Shown: positions 42,953-54,028, numbered from the stretch's first letter. The stretch is DNA of 64,000 bases from Deinandra increscens subsp. villosa (GCA_039602395.1 JBCNJP010000003.1:14405691-14469690); one strand, 5' to 3'. Translations and numbers: made by a program. Notes: generated by a model from the letters alone, not told the origin.

Positions 42953-43338
42953 TGATGAGGAAAGGTAAAAATCGGATATGCAAATGTAGCAACGAGGATA
43001 AATCGAAGGCGACAACCAAACTAAGATATCTCCAAAACAACAGGATGCAATTGCGACGGAGCCAGCAGCAAGTGCATCCGTTTCACACTAAGGAACTTGC
43101 AGACCAAGTTTATTAGTATAAATAGAGCATTCATGAATCAGAGAAAGGATTTTTGGGATCAGAGAGAGATTTTACACTTTTAGTGTGTGTTTTGTTCTCT
43201 ACATTCTGAACTTGTACACATGACTTCAATCAATAAAATACCTTCGTGATTCCTAATTCTCTCCTATTTCTTTTCATAAATTCAATAGTGAGGTCTATAA
43301 TTTCATTTTACGTGCGAGTGGGATTTTATTCTTCATCA
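42953..43338 (+). repeat. Gypsy 3' LTR
   Basis: Direct repeat of 17229-17616, followed by the CCATG duplication and the last bases of the PIF/Harbinger terminus. Confidence 0.96.
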
Positions 43339-43358
43339 CCATGCATACCCCACCCTAA

Positions 43359-43912
43359 GATAAAGGATAATCAATTAATTAACTAATGAATAATCAAACT
43401 ATCAAAAAACTCATAATGGGTTCTTTAACTAATTGATCGAACATATTTGGAGGTTCAAAATGATTCCCTTCTGCAGATTCTAAGACTACAAACATATTCA
43501 AAAGCTCGAATATATTTGAGAAGATTGGGCCGCCCCATATTGGCTATTGAAGGCATGCTCGAAGAGTGAACATATTTGGAGATGATTATTGGACCGAAAT
43601 TGGTTAATGGAGAATTGGAGATGATTGATAAACCAAACGGTCCTCTTCTTGTTCCATCGTGACCAATCGGTCTTATATTCCTCTCTAGTTTCAGTAAATA
43701 TCAAGTTCTTGAGTTCCTTTTTTCCATCATTAATAGAGATTTTTGGACTTATTATTCTTCCCAGCCAAACTAATTATTAGTATTTAGTATGCGAAGGCCT
43801 CCTCCGTAATACACTAAACAACCCAATAGATTTGGACCGGACTTTATTTTCTTTCTGGAATACTAGTCCACCAACTAAAGAGCCCAATAACTATAGATTT
43901 CATTTTTTTAAA
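43359..43912. other. Flank between PIF element and Mutator-like element, no gene
   Basis: AT-rich. Near 43440-43640, GAACATATTTGGAG-like words occur several times and ATTGG/CCAAT words are frequent. It ends at the TTTTTTAAA target site. Nothing coding is supported. Confidence 0.35.
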
Positions 43913-46900
43913 GGAAATTCGGATTAAAAAAATCCCAAGTTTTTGAGAGTTGTCCGACAAGAATCCACTTTTAATAATAACTTCCAATGGTCCCAACTTT
44001 CAACCTATTTATTTATAATGGTCCCACCGTTAAAAAACTTATCACCGTTAAATTTATTGCTGACGTAGCAGATGATGTGGATATTTATTTAATTTTTTTA
44101 GATTAAATTACTATTTGCATCCCTGAGGTTTGGCCATTTTTGTCACCTGCATCCGATTTTCAAATTATTAACAAATCTCACATGAGGTTTGCATTTTGTT
44201 GCCATTTGAGTCCCTCAGACTAACAAGGTTAAATTTTTCTGTTAAGTGGAAGGATATTTTAGTCAATTTACACATAAAGGACTAGTTATGTAATATTTTA
44301 TAAATAAGTTGACAACCCTAATTTTTTAAAGGACTATTCTTGTAAATCCCTGTTTCATAAACTTGTCTTCTTCTACAAAAACCCAACAATCACCGTCGCT
44401 GTTAACCAACACCACCATCGTTATACTTGTTCATCATAAGCACCACCACCACCATTGTTTTTAGCCACCATCCTTTCTTCCAGTATCCTCCTGCGCCGAC
44501 ACCACCATCACCGGTCGGCGACAACCTCAGCCCGAAACCACAAGTCACCACCACCAACATAACGGAGTTTTCGGCATCATTGTTCTTCAAATCTGTCGTA
44601 AATTATCGCTAGTACGGCCTGACGCGTCACCGTCTGCCACATGCCGATGCCGGATTTCTCAAAATCGCCAGAGCGGAGGGTGGTTGTTTAGGTCGCCCCA
44701 AAGAACAAAATTAAAAGATGCTCCCAAGATCCGCAACCCAGATGAAGATGGTGAAGATGCTGTTGTTTAGCGATTTCATGATGTTAATCAACACAACCCA
44801 GATGAAGAATAACTAAAATCATCCGAATACAATCTTAATACCCAAACACGAATGGGTTTTTAGCCAAAATCAGCAACATTACAAGTGATTGTTCTTATTT
44901 TTTTTGGGTCTGCTGACCTAATTAAGAATTAAGAAAGAGATGATACAAATCTAGAAATTAATACAGAGAGATGGAGATAGATCTGTACTCGTGGTCGGAG
45001 ATGAAGGTGGTGGTTTGTGTCTGTGGTTTCAACGGAGGAGGATACTAGTGGGGATCCGACGAGTAACGATTGCGGTTTACTGGAGGGAGCGGAAGGTGGT
45101 CGGGCGGTGGACAGGAAACAATTTCGGGTTTACAAAAGTTAGCGGAGTTGACTGGGCGGTGTACCGCCGACGATGGGCGATGTACGGTGTACCACCAGTG
45201 TCATCTTCACCTCCCTGTGTCATCTTCGACAGCGGCCGCTACATCTCTTCACCATCTCGGCGATAATAAACTTTTAAGATACTTCTCATTTTAATCACAA
45301 GTTTTAAAGAAGCATTATTTCTTTAGTTATATTTTTATTATTATTTTAAAATTTTAATTATTTTATATAAATTACAAAATAGTCCCTGCTATTAGTTAAC
45401 CTTATCAATTTACATAACTAGTCCCTAATATGTATAATGACTCATATACCGTTAAAGTTAACAGAAAAATCTTACCCCCTTAGTCATAAGGATTCAGATG
45501 GCAACGAAATGCTAACGTTAGGGAAGGATATGTTAATAATTTGAAAATCGGATGCAAGTGGTAAAAATGACCAAACCTCGGGGATGTAAATAGTCTTTTA
45601 CTCTTTTTTTTAACCTCCTTGCCACATCACCATCTTCATCCTCACATCATTTTCCACCCTACCACCACAACATGCAACCCTCCGCCACCGGTTGGACCAA
45701 AGAGGGCCGGTGAGCCTGGTCCTCTGGCAACCACTCCGACGAACTCCGTCTTCATCTCAAAAATTCTCCTTTTCTTCCCGTCTCAAAACCATGAACCCCC
45801 TTGTTTCCGGCGACGTCGAACGGCCGACATATACGTACAGTTCCTTCAACCCCAAAAAGATCCATCTTTAAATAATCACAACATCACCAAAACTCAATGA
45901 ATCACAAAATTGAACACACGATAGCGCTCGAAATCGAACAAATAAGATCCATATTCGTATGTTTTCGTGATGATTTGAAATATTATACCCAATGAACACG
46001 ACGACAGGATGAAGATGACGAACGGAAATTGTGAAATCAATCAATACTCAGTGAATGGGCTGGTGGTGGTGGTCCAATTATTGTAATGAAGAAGGGGGTT
46101 GTAGATTATTGTTCGAAGTTGTTTATGTCCTTGATAGAGAGGAATTATTGAGGGGTTGCTCGACGAAGTTGTGGTGGAGGGTTGACGAGGACTGAGGTAT
46201 TCGTTTGGTGGTTGTGGAAGTAAATAGGAGAGCAATAGGAAGATTCCGTTGGTTGAGTTCCGTTTTGCGGCAGTGGCTGTAGCGGTGTCACCGACGGCGC
46301 AGACCACCATCACCAACCACCTTTGCCGGCGCAGACCACTTTCGTCGGCCAGCTCATCGCAAACAGGCACCACCGTCACAACAATATAGTGGTGAACATA
46401 GATAATAAATTTAGGCATCGTATGAACTTTATATAATTTCGATGTATGTAACTATTAAAAGTATAACACTAAGCTCCCTAGTTCCATGATACAACCAAAA
46501 TATGTAAAAGATATAATAACCTCAACCAGATATATCAGAATAAGAGGGCACAAGAAGATGACATTTGATCTAACTAGATTTTCATCTGTCACAGTCCCTG
46601 TTCCTCCCTTTCCTAATCAAACATTTCCCCCCAATTTACAGCACCCATTTGAAGAAGATGATGAATTTGAAGGGTTACAAAGGAATCGACTTTTGCCTGA
46701 AAAACCCTAGCGCCGCCATTAGGCCACCACGTCGCCGCCACAGGTTTGGCCGAAAATGGTCGCCGGAGACTTAGCTTTGCTCAAGTCTTTCCCTGGTCTC
46801 TCTCCAAGTGGATGTCATGTTCATAAAAAAGTTAAGAAAAATATAAGAAAAGTCAACTCAGGTGCCACGTCATTAATAAATTTAAGGGTGTTAAGTTTTT

Positions 46901-47021
46901 TTAACGGTGAGACCATTATAAACAAATAGGCTGAAAGTTGGGACCATTAGAAGTTATTGTTAAAAATGGGATTATTGCCGGTCATCCCTTAAAACTTGAG
47001 ATTATTTAAATCCAATTTTCC
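43913..47021. mobile_element. Mutator-like element with long TIRs (3.1 kb), non-autonomous
   Basis: About 160-bp inverted repeats at the two ends match well, for example AATGGTCCCAACTTTCAACC against AATGGTCCCAACTTTCAGCC, then ACCGTTAAAAAACTTA. The flanking 9-bp duplication TTTTTTAAA (43904-43912, 47022-47030) is exact and diagnostic. No transposase is inside. The interior has GC-rich CCACCACC/CGCCGG stretches (45620-45840, 46240-46380) that could be captured exon pieces, but no protein was recognised. A second element (44101-45603) is nested within. Confidence 0.9.
44101..45603. mobile_element. Second Mutator-like element (1.5 kb) nested in the first
   Basis: Ends GATTAAATTACTATTTGCAT and, inverted, GAGTAAAAGACTATTTACAT continue as long inverted repeats (CATCCGATTTTCAAATTATT on both sides). 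The 9-bp flanks ATTTTTTTA and TTTTTTTTA differ at one base. The middle (44380-45250) is GC-rich with CACCACCAC runs and short spurious frames; no protein was recognised. Confidence 0.85.
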
Positions 47022-47352
47022 TTTTTTAAATGAGGGTCTAATTTTTGGGGTCCCAAAGCTCTACTTTGGATTGTTCGGCCTATTGGACTGCCTATATAGA
47101 CGCAAATTAGGTCGGGTGTCCCAACACTAGTCACCGCACCACCTCCAGGGCTCCAGATAATGTGTCTACCGGGTGGGGGGGGGGGGGCAAAATCCTCTTG
47201 CTTGAATTAGGCCGACCTCCAGACAAAGCCTCCCTAGTCTATTGTGATACCGTAAGCAATCTATATGTCCCGCTACCTGATTCGAAATCAATGCACTAAA
47301 CACATTGACATTCATTTTGTATGGGATAAATTTCAAACATGCCAAATCTATG
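47022..47352. other. Intergenic, no gene
   Basis: Mixed sequence with a poly-G run (about 47176-47188). Nothing recognised. Confidence 0.3.
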
Positions 47353-47655
47353 TTTATAAATGTAGAAATTTAGATGAGTGATAGATGGTTGAAGTAACTC
47401 ATTTATTTATTATACTCATCCATCCTTTCCATCCATTAAATGCATGTATAGTCACCCATCAATACTTATCTCATTTAATGTCCTTTATTGAATACATGCA
47501 TTTAATGGATAAGTATTCAATAAAGGACATTAAATGAGATAAGTATTGATGGGTGACTATAAATGCATTTAATGGATGGAAAGGATGCATGAGTATAAAA
47601 AATAAATGAGTTACTTCAACCATCTATCACTCATCTAAATTTCTACATTTATAAA
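47353..47655. mobile_element. Foldback element (303 bp), nearly perfect palindrome
   Basis: The left arm from TTTATAAATGTAGAAATTTA and the right arm ending TAAATTTCTACATTTATAAA are complementary over about 140 bp with few differences. A loop of roughly 15-20 bases (near 47500-47520) separates them. No clear target duplication was found, so the class is uncertain. Confidence 0.8.
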
Positions 47656-47716
47656 CTAGAGTAAAAAGGTGGGACGAAATAACTATCAAAACTATGTATA
47701 AGGGTAAAAAAAAGGG

Positions 47717-48161
47717 ATGGATACACCCAAAAATGTTCTTGACTACAGCAAGGAAAAGGGTTCATCAAGTTGTAGGGTCTTTAAACACATGCAATTTGAA
47801 AGCAGTGTGTGCAAGTTCAAGTGCTGGTGGGCTAGAAACAATACTTCCGAAGTGACAAATGAAGACTCAAACAACACATGGGTGCTGCCAAGGATAGTTA
47901 ACAGTCCGAAAAAGAAAGAAAGCATCGATTAGGATTTCGAAGAGTATGTTGCAGAAGATCCTGAGTTTCATAAGGCGTTAGTAAAGTTTCTTGATAGCAG
48001 CAAACATTTCAAGTTACAAAGGAAATCTATAACAATCAATAATATTGAGGCGTAACTCGAGCAAAGTGATACTGAATCTGATGAGTCTGAGAAACATGTG
48101 GACTTCTTTGAAGATGATCCAACTGAAGAGCATGCTAGGTGGAGTTCAAATGGGAAGTGGT
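47717..48161 (+). pseudogene. Coding remnant of unknown family
   Basis: A frame starting MDTPKNVLDYSKEKGSSSCR continues past two in-frame stops (47930, 48052) with protein-like composition (EDPEFHKALVKFLDSSKHFK, then DTESDESEKHVDFFEDDPTE). It is convergent with the minus-strand gene on its right, like the two genes in the Mutator-like element at 12293. I do not recognise the family. Confidence 0.35.
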
Positions 48162-48282
48162 AAGCAATTTTTTTATATCCGAATTTAATAAAATTAAATT
48201 ATGCTATAAGAAAAAAAAGAGGGTATATTAATTATTTGGGGGTATACATTAATTTAAAATAAGTTACATGTGTAAACTATTT

Positions 48283-49492
48283 TCATAAAATGGGCAAATA
48301 GGATTTAGTTTTTTTTATAGATAAAATCTGAGGAATGCCACCACATTTAAAAGTGAGTTGTTGATCAAAACTCATCTTAAAGACAGACTCACGCTGCTTA
48401 GGTTTAAGGATGGAGATACACCTGGCAAATTGGGCAAGGGAGGGCCTAGTTCTAAGGCCAGGCAAATCACGTAAAGAAATTTTTGGTCTTTCACGTTCAT
48501 CTGTAACATTGGGTTCACAAGCTTTCCTTTTCTTCCCTCTAGGGATGGAAGATAATGTTGTTAATAATAAAAAAGTGTTATGAAATTCTTGGTGTTCTTC
48601 TAAACATACCAAATAAAAAAATGCAGTTGAAAATTATAAGACTAAGGTAAAAACTGAGTACCCCTGCTGTCAAGATAAGATTGCAATGTAATGTCATAAG
48701 AATCTTCTGGAGAAGGTTTATTCATCCCATCAATTTTGGCTGGATTGGGATATTATAAAAACATGACAAATATAAGTAAAAAATGATAAAGGTAACAAGA
48801 CATTATAATTACATGAAAAAAATTAAACATAATAACTGACCTTTTTTATTTTACACAGGTTTGATTACTTAGGCAACATCAGGGGAATTAGGGGATATAA
48901 CATTAGAAAGGCGGTCACTTCTTCTAACTAATTAGAGAATGAAACTTATGAACATGAGAATATTATTAAAAATATGACAAATATAAGTAAAAAATGATAA
49001 AAGTAACAGGACATGATAATTAAGTGAAAAAAATTAAACATAAAAACTAACATTTCTTATTTTTTACAAGTTTGATCACTTGGGAAACATCGGGGGAATC
49101 AAGTGATATAACATTAGAAAGGCGAGCACTTCTTCTAACTTAATAGATAATGAATCAAATTGAAACTTATGAAAATGGGGACTTATGAACATATTATGTA
49201 CCCAATGAAAATAGACAACAAAAAAAATGGGGGTTTGTAAATTATAAAGTAGAAATAAAAATTACCTGGTAAATTATGCTTCGGAGTAAAAGGATTGTTA
49301 TCAATGATCTGATTCTCAGGATGGGGGGTGGATGGGAAGGTGGAATCAACAACAACAACGTCATCCTTCGGATCACTATTGAAAAAATTTTGACAAAAAA
49401 ATTGAATAATAACAGAAAAATAGATTTCGAAATAAAGAGGAGGGGTTCAAAAAAATGTACCTTTTCGGCATAGATGATGATGAAGACGGCAT
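48283..49492 (-). pseudogene. Second copy of the Mutator-associated gene family, decayed
   Basis: On the minus strand a first exon starts at 49492 (MPSSSSSMPKR) with a GTACAT donor. An exon near 49380-49267 has GT/AG-like borders. An RRSARLSNVISLDSPDVSQV exon near 49140-49060 is duplicated about 211 bp to the left. The exon at about 48612-48283 has KKRKACEPNV, LRTRPSLAQFARCISILKPK and VFKMSFDQQLTFKCGGIPQI. The last block lines up with the ARLSTSNLTEWLATFSDKQR region of the gene at 12631, so both belong to the family seen in Ulp1-carrying Mutator elements. No protease is present. Confidence 0.5.
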
Positions 49493-49799
49493 TCGACTAT
49501 CTGAAAACTAAGAACCGTACTTAACATACCATTCAGGGGGGGGGGGGGGTCACCGCACCAAGACATCCGATAGCGCTTCCGATGACTATCAGATTTCTTA
49601 GTCTTCTTCAACTTATTACGCTTGCTGGAGCCGAATTGAAGAATGCAAATAAACGATTTCATTATCCGAAAGTTAAACAATTTGGGGGGTTGATGAATTT
49701 GAAATAAAGAAGTTTTGAAGAATGAAAACAGAGAGGTTTCTTGGGGGGGAGGGGGGGGGGGAGGGTGACGATATGAAATGTGATAGGACAATATGGGGT

Positions 49800-50010
49800 G
49801 GGAACAGTTGGCGAGTACAGTGGGTTAGGATATTAGAAAAGGGTTTGGGTCAATAATACCTCTAACGCATATATGTGGTGGGTTAATAAAAGGGTTGTAA
49901 ATAAAATAAAAATATTGGAAAAAATGAGGACCATAGGATGAAGATGATCAATGGTTTAAATGTGGGTTTCATAGTTTACTCAACTCAATTAGGGTTCCAA
50001 TTTACTCTTT

Positions 50011-50076
<66 letters not shown>
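49800..50076. repeat. Intergenic ending in a (TA)n tract
   Basis: 49800-50011 shows no gene. 50012-50076 is an uninterrupted TA microsatellite. It is the first of the tracts holding the chain of short elements that follows. Confidence 0.8.
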
Positions 50077-50081
<5 letters not shown>

Positions 50082-50305
50082 AAAGTTCATTGTAGACACC
50101 TCCATAAGTGTAGACAGGTAGACACATTTTTTCACCATTAGATCTCTTGATCTAATGGTTATGATTAATTTCTTTTTTCTTTTTTTCCTTATTCTCATTG
50201 TTCATAAAATTTCACATGTGAAAACACATGTGAAATAAAGTAATTTCACATGTGAAATAGGGTGTCTACCTGTCTACACTTATGGGGGTGTCTATAATGA
50301 ACCTC

Positions 50306-50310
<5 letters not shown>
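50077..50310 (+). mobile_element. TA-flanked MITE family B, copy 1
   Basis: Left end GTGAAAAGTTCATTGTAGAC and inverted right end AGGGTGAGGTTCATTATAGA continue as a matching pair (ACACC(T/C)CCATAAGTGTAGAC). The centre holds the palindrome TTTCACATGTGAAA twice. (TA)n lies on both sides. Confidence 0.85.

Positions 50311-50377
<67 letters not shown>
50311..50377. repeat. (TA)n-(TG)n microsatellite
   Basis: A TA run passes directly into a GT run before the next element. Confidence 0.9.
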
Positions 50378-50380
<3 letters not shown>

Positions 50381-51700
50381 ATTCAAATACAAAGGCTTAT
50401 TTCCGTGCGAAGCGTGCGAAGGTAGGGGAGGCCGACGCATGGCGTTTTCTTTCTAGACGTAGAGGGACATTTTTGTCAATTTAAAGTTTTTAATTAAAAT
50501 ATACGGAGATTACGTCACAGCGTTTCTTCATGCGATTGCGTGATTTGTTGTAAGGTGTTTTATATCGAGTTTCTTCATGCGTCAAAATAAAAACAACATG
50601 CGTGATTATAGAGAGTCAATTAATTAAGTTTTTTAACTTACGTTCATGTTTTTTTTGTAAGAGTTTTTCTGTTTGCGTTTTTATTTAATAATTGCGTAAT
50701 TTTATTTTTTATTTTTTTTATTTTTATTGTTTTGCGTGAATATTATTTTTATTGTGTTTTAATTATATGTCGTTGTGTGGTTTGTTGTGACCTTAATTTT
50801 ATGAGTTACTTCATGCGAGAAATTACAAGTAAAATGCATAATAATAGAATCTCAAAATTTTCGAACATATGTTCATGTATTTTCAGCTGGTGTCATACAC
50901 AATTATAGTATGCGTAATAATGTTGTATTTTATTGTTACAATTGCCTATTTTTTAAAGTTGATTTTGTTTTTTTGCAGAATTATTGATAAAGGTTAAGCA
51001 GTATTGTTTTAAATTTTACTAGAGTTTTATGTGTTTGCGTGATTTTTTTAATATCTGCGTAATTTTATCGTTTGCGTGATTATTTGTAGTTTGCGTGATT
51101 TCTAAGTTCAAATTGTTTTTTTATATATTATTGGTTAGTTTTTTTTTTTTGAATAACCATTTTATATGTGTTTTTTATTTTTAATAATTTGCATAAATTA
51201 AAGTAAACATAAACCAACATATGCGTTATTTTTATTAATAGCATACGTTTTTTTAAGTGTAAGACAAGTAGGGTGTGTTCTTTAGAGTGTATGCGTTATT
51301 TTCATATCAAATATGCGTTATTTTTATCTATAAAACGAAAGTGTGCGTTATTTATTGGAATACATGTGTTTTTTTTTATTAAGTGTAAGACATTTTTAGT
51401 TAGGTTTGTGTTTTTGTGAGTTTTTAAAAGTGTATGCATGATTTTTATTTCAAGTATGCGTTATTTGTTTAAAGGTTAAAGGTTTGCGTTGTTTTATTGT
51501 GTTGATGCGTAAATAATTTTTGTGTATGCGTCTTTACATTTAATGTCGAAAAGACTTTAATACCCTTTTTAATGACTCCGCGTTTTTTTTAAATTAATTA
51601 AGCGTGTTTTATTTTAGCGTCGTCAGATAAAAAAAAGCCCGCATATGAGCGGCGGAGATTCCTTCGCACGGAAAACGTCCTTTGTACAATAACTTTCCCA
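50378..51700. mobile_element. TA-flanked inverted-repeat element rich in TGCGTGAT/TGCGTTAT motifs (1.3 kb)
   Basis: Left end TACAAAGGCTTATTTCCGTG then CGAAG; inverted right end TACAAAGGACGTTTTCCGTG then CGAAGG. These imperfect inverted repeats lie just inside short flanks. The interior has no open frame but many copies of TTTGCGTGAT, ATGCGTTATTTTT and TGCGTAAT in one orientation, giving strong strand asymmetry. Confidence 0.7.
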
Positions 51701-51719
51701 TATAAATATATATATATAT

Positions 51720-52388
51720 AGGGGAATGAACCATTATTCCAGTTTTAAAGAGATAACCAAATAACATATTCTAGTGGTTAGATCTAAAAGAGAGTGTACG
51801 AGATGCATGACACATGTCCTAACTTCTTTCTTTTTTATTTTTTTAATACATATAAGGGTAAAAATGACAAATCACCTAACTCAAAACCCTCACCCCCATT
51901 TTTAAAACGGCTATAACTTTATTATCCAACGTCGCTTTTTTATAAAAATTATACTGTTGGACTCGTCGCATTTTTATCTTTGATTCAAATGTGGTCTCGA
52001 TTTTGAAACTTTTTTACCGAACGTCCGTCTTAATATGTAATGCTACAAAAAGTAGCACTGATGCCTTTATTTTGTAGCACTGGTGCCTTTTTTGTAGCCT
52101 TGATGCTAATACAGACGTTTAAAAAATAACTTCAAAAAAATTGGGACCATAACTGAATTAAAGATAAACATGCGATGAGTCTAATGGTATAATGTTTTAT
52201 TAAAAAACGACAAAAGATGTAAAAGTTATTGACTTTTTAAAAAATGGGAGGGGGTGTTCTTTTGGTTAGGTAAAATGACAACTATACATTCCTATAAAAA
52301 GTACCATTGGACAAGTGTCATGCATCTTGTGGCTGGAAATTAGTTATTTCATTATCTCTCTAAGAGTGGTTTAATAGTAGATCACTCA

Positions 52389-52391
<3 letters not shown>
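51720..52391. mobile_element. TA-flanked MITE family E (672 bp)
   Basis: Left end AGGGGAATGAACCATTATTC and inverted right end AGGTGAGTGATCTACTATTA are degenerate inverted repeats, both followed by AGAGATAA. (TA)n borders on both sides. Confidence 0.6.
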
Positions 52392-52427
<36 letters not shown>

Positions 52428-52431
<4 letters not shown>

Positions 52432-52603
52432 AGAGGATCATTTGAGAACTAATTGATTGAGAGAACTTTTGAGAACCATTTTAAGCCACTAGTTATATTT
52501 ACATATACCCCCTCCCATGAATTATAGTGGTCCCCGACTGAAATTAGTGGTGGAGATTTAGTTCTCAAAAGTTCTCAAAACAAAAAGTTCTCATTTGAAC
52601 CTA

Positions 52604-52608
<5 letters not shown>
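52428..52608 (+). mobile_element. TA-flanked MITE family A, copy 3
   Basis: AGGGAGAGGATCATTTGAGA at the left, CATTTGAACCTAACCCT at the right, same orientation as the copies at 15141 and 15362. Confidence 0.85.
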
Positions 52609-52646
<38 letters not shown>

Positions 52647-52651
<5 letters not shown>

Positions 52652-52822
52652 TAGGTTCAAATGAGAATCAGTTGGTTTTGAAAACTTTTGGGAACCATTA
52701 TGAGCCACTAATTTTCAGTTGGGGACCACTCAAATTCATGAGGGGATTTCCTTATATATAACTAGTGGTTCATAATAGTTCTCAAAAGTTTTCAAAACCA
52801 TTTGGTTCTCAAATGATACTCT

Positions 52823-52824
<2 letters not shown>
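52647..52824 (-). mobile_element. TA-flanked MITE family A, copy 4
   Basis: Opposite orientation: begins AGGGTTAGGTTCAAATGAGA and ends CAAATGATACTCTCC. Confidence 0.85.
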
Positions 52825-52870
<46 letters not shown>

Positions 52871-52872
<2 letters not shown>

Positions 52873-53047
52873 GTTAGGTTCAAATGAGAACTTTTTGTTT
52901 TGAGAACTTTTGACAACTAAATCTCCACCACTAATTTCAGTTAGGGACCACTACAATTCATTGGAGGGGGGTATATGTAAATATAACTAGTGGCCTAAAA
53001 TGGTTCTCAAAAGTTCTCTCAACCAATTAGTTCTCAAATGATCCTCT

Positions 53048-53051
<4 letters not shown>
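52871..53051 (-). mobile_element. TA-flanked MITE family A, copy 5
   Basis: Begins GGGTTAGGTTCAAATGAGAA and ends CAAATGATCCTCTCCCT, in a long TA tract. Confidence 0.85.
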
Positions 53052-53115
<64 letters not shown>

Positions 53116-53120
<5 letters not shown>

Positions 53121-53296
53121 TAGGTTCAAATGAGAACTTTTTCTTTAGAGAACTTTTGAGAACTAAATCTCAACCACAAATTTCAGGGGAGGGCACTACA
53201 ATTCATGGGAGGGTGGATACATGTAAATAAACTTGTGGCTCAAATTAGTTCTTTTTAGTTCTCAAACCAAATTGGTTCTCAAATGATCCTCTCCCT
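53116..53296 (-). mobile_element. TA-flanked MITE family A, copy 6
   Basis: Begins AGGGTTAGGTTCAAATGAGA and ends CAAATGATCCTCTCCCT. A TA tract of more than 60 bp lies on its left. Confidence 0.85.
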
Positions 53297-53316
53297 ATAT
53301 ATATATCTATATATAT

Positions 53317-53962
53317 AGGGTGAGGTTCATTGTAGACCCCTTAAAAATTGTAGACCCTGTAGACCCTTATATTGTTCTATAAAAAACTGACTAAAATATA
53401 AAGCTCATTGCTATTGAGTTTGATTTTTTTTATGCGATAAGCTTTTATAAATAAAAAAGAAAACCTAAAAAGTTGTTGGACACATTAAAATATAATTATT
53501 GTTAAAAAATGTTGTAATATTCTATAAAACTCACTAAAACTTATAAAACTCATTGTTGAGTTTTAAAACTCATTGTTGTGTTTAAAACTCACCACAACTT
53601 TAAAAATCAATGTTCAATAAAACTCAATGAAAATTATAAAACTCATTACAAATTATAGAACTCACTCTTAAGTTTAAAACTCATTGTTTTTAAAACTCAC
53701 TGCAACTTTAAAAATCGATGTTCTATAAAACTCACTTGAAAATTATAATTTGAAATTAAGAAAATAATAAATAAAGAATTAACTAGAAACTTTATAAATA
53801 AAACCCTAAATTAAAATATAAAGATAGAAATATGACAAAATAAAAAAGTAAAAAAAAAACCAAATTCAACACCAATGAGTTTTATAATTTTCAGTGAGTT
53901 TTATAGAACAATATAGGGGTCTACGGGGTCTACACTTTTTAAGGGGTCTACAATGAACCTTT

Positions 53963-53966
<4 letters not shown>
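53317..53966. mobile_element. TA-flanked MITE family C, copy 1 (650 bp)
   Basis: Left end AGGGTGAGGTTCATTGTAGA then CCCCTTAAAAA; right end, inverted, AGTCAAAGGTTCATTGTAGA then CCCCTTAAAAA. The interior is full of AAAACTCA(T/C) words in both orientations. Confidence 0.8.

Positions 53967-54024
<58 letters not shown>

Positions 54025-54028
<4 letters not shown>

Larger units (their letters stand above)
17229..43338 (+). mobile_element. Ty3/gypsy Tat-lineage LTR retrotransposon split by a CACTA element
   Basis: LTRs are 388 bp (17229-17616) and 386 bp (42953-43338), TGATGAGG to CTTCATCA, flanked by the duplication CCATG (17224-17228, 43339-43343). By eye they differ by four substitutions and a 2-bp length change. 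The primer site is TGGCGCCATCCGTG. Pol order is protease, RT, RNase H, a second archaeal-type RNase H, integrase; the dual RNase H is the hallmark of Tat elements such as Ogre, Retand and Grande. An antisense gene lies between pol and the 3' LTR. Without the 15.3-kb CACTA insertion the element would be about 10.8 kb. The gag-pol frame matches across the insertion, so it was probably functional until then or nearly so. Confidence 0.95.
12097..43355 (+). mobile_element. PIF/Harbinger element, greatly enlarged by nested insertions
   Basis: The left end GGGTGCACGGTATACATGCC and the right end, read inverted, GGGTGGGGTATGCATGGTAA are matching imperfect terminal repeats. The duplication TAA flanks both (12094-12096, 43356-43358), as expected for this superfamily. 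A decayed Plant_tran-type transposase lies inside (15642-16792). A Mutator-like element and two MITEs entered the 5' region. A gypsy element with its own CACTA insertion entered 12 bp from the right end. Without those guests the element is only about 2.1 kb. The end assignment rests on joining sequence across the gypsy target site, which reads cleanly. Confidence 0.82.

Noticed and set aside
44402..45294. Several frames in GC-rich DNA of the inner Mutator-like element
   Set aside because: Overlapping frames on both strands with simple-repeat composition and no motif; at most unrecognised captured fragments.
49989..50198. Frames with long Ile-Tyr runs (also 53948-54169)
   Set aside because: They are translations of (TA)n microsatellites.
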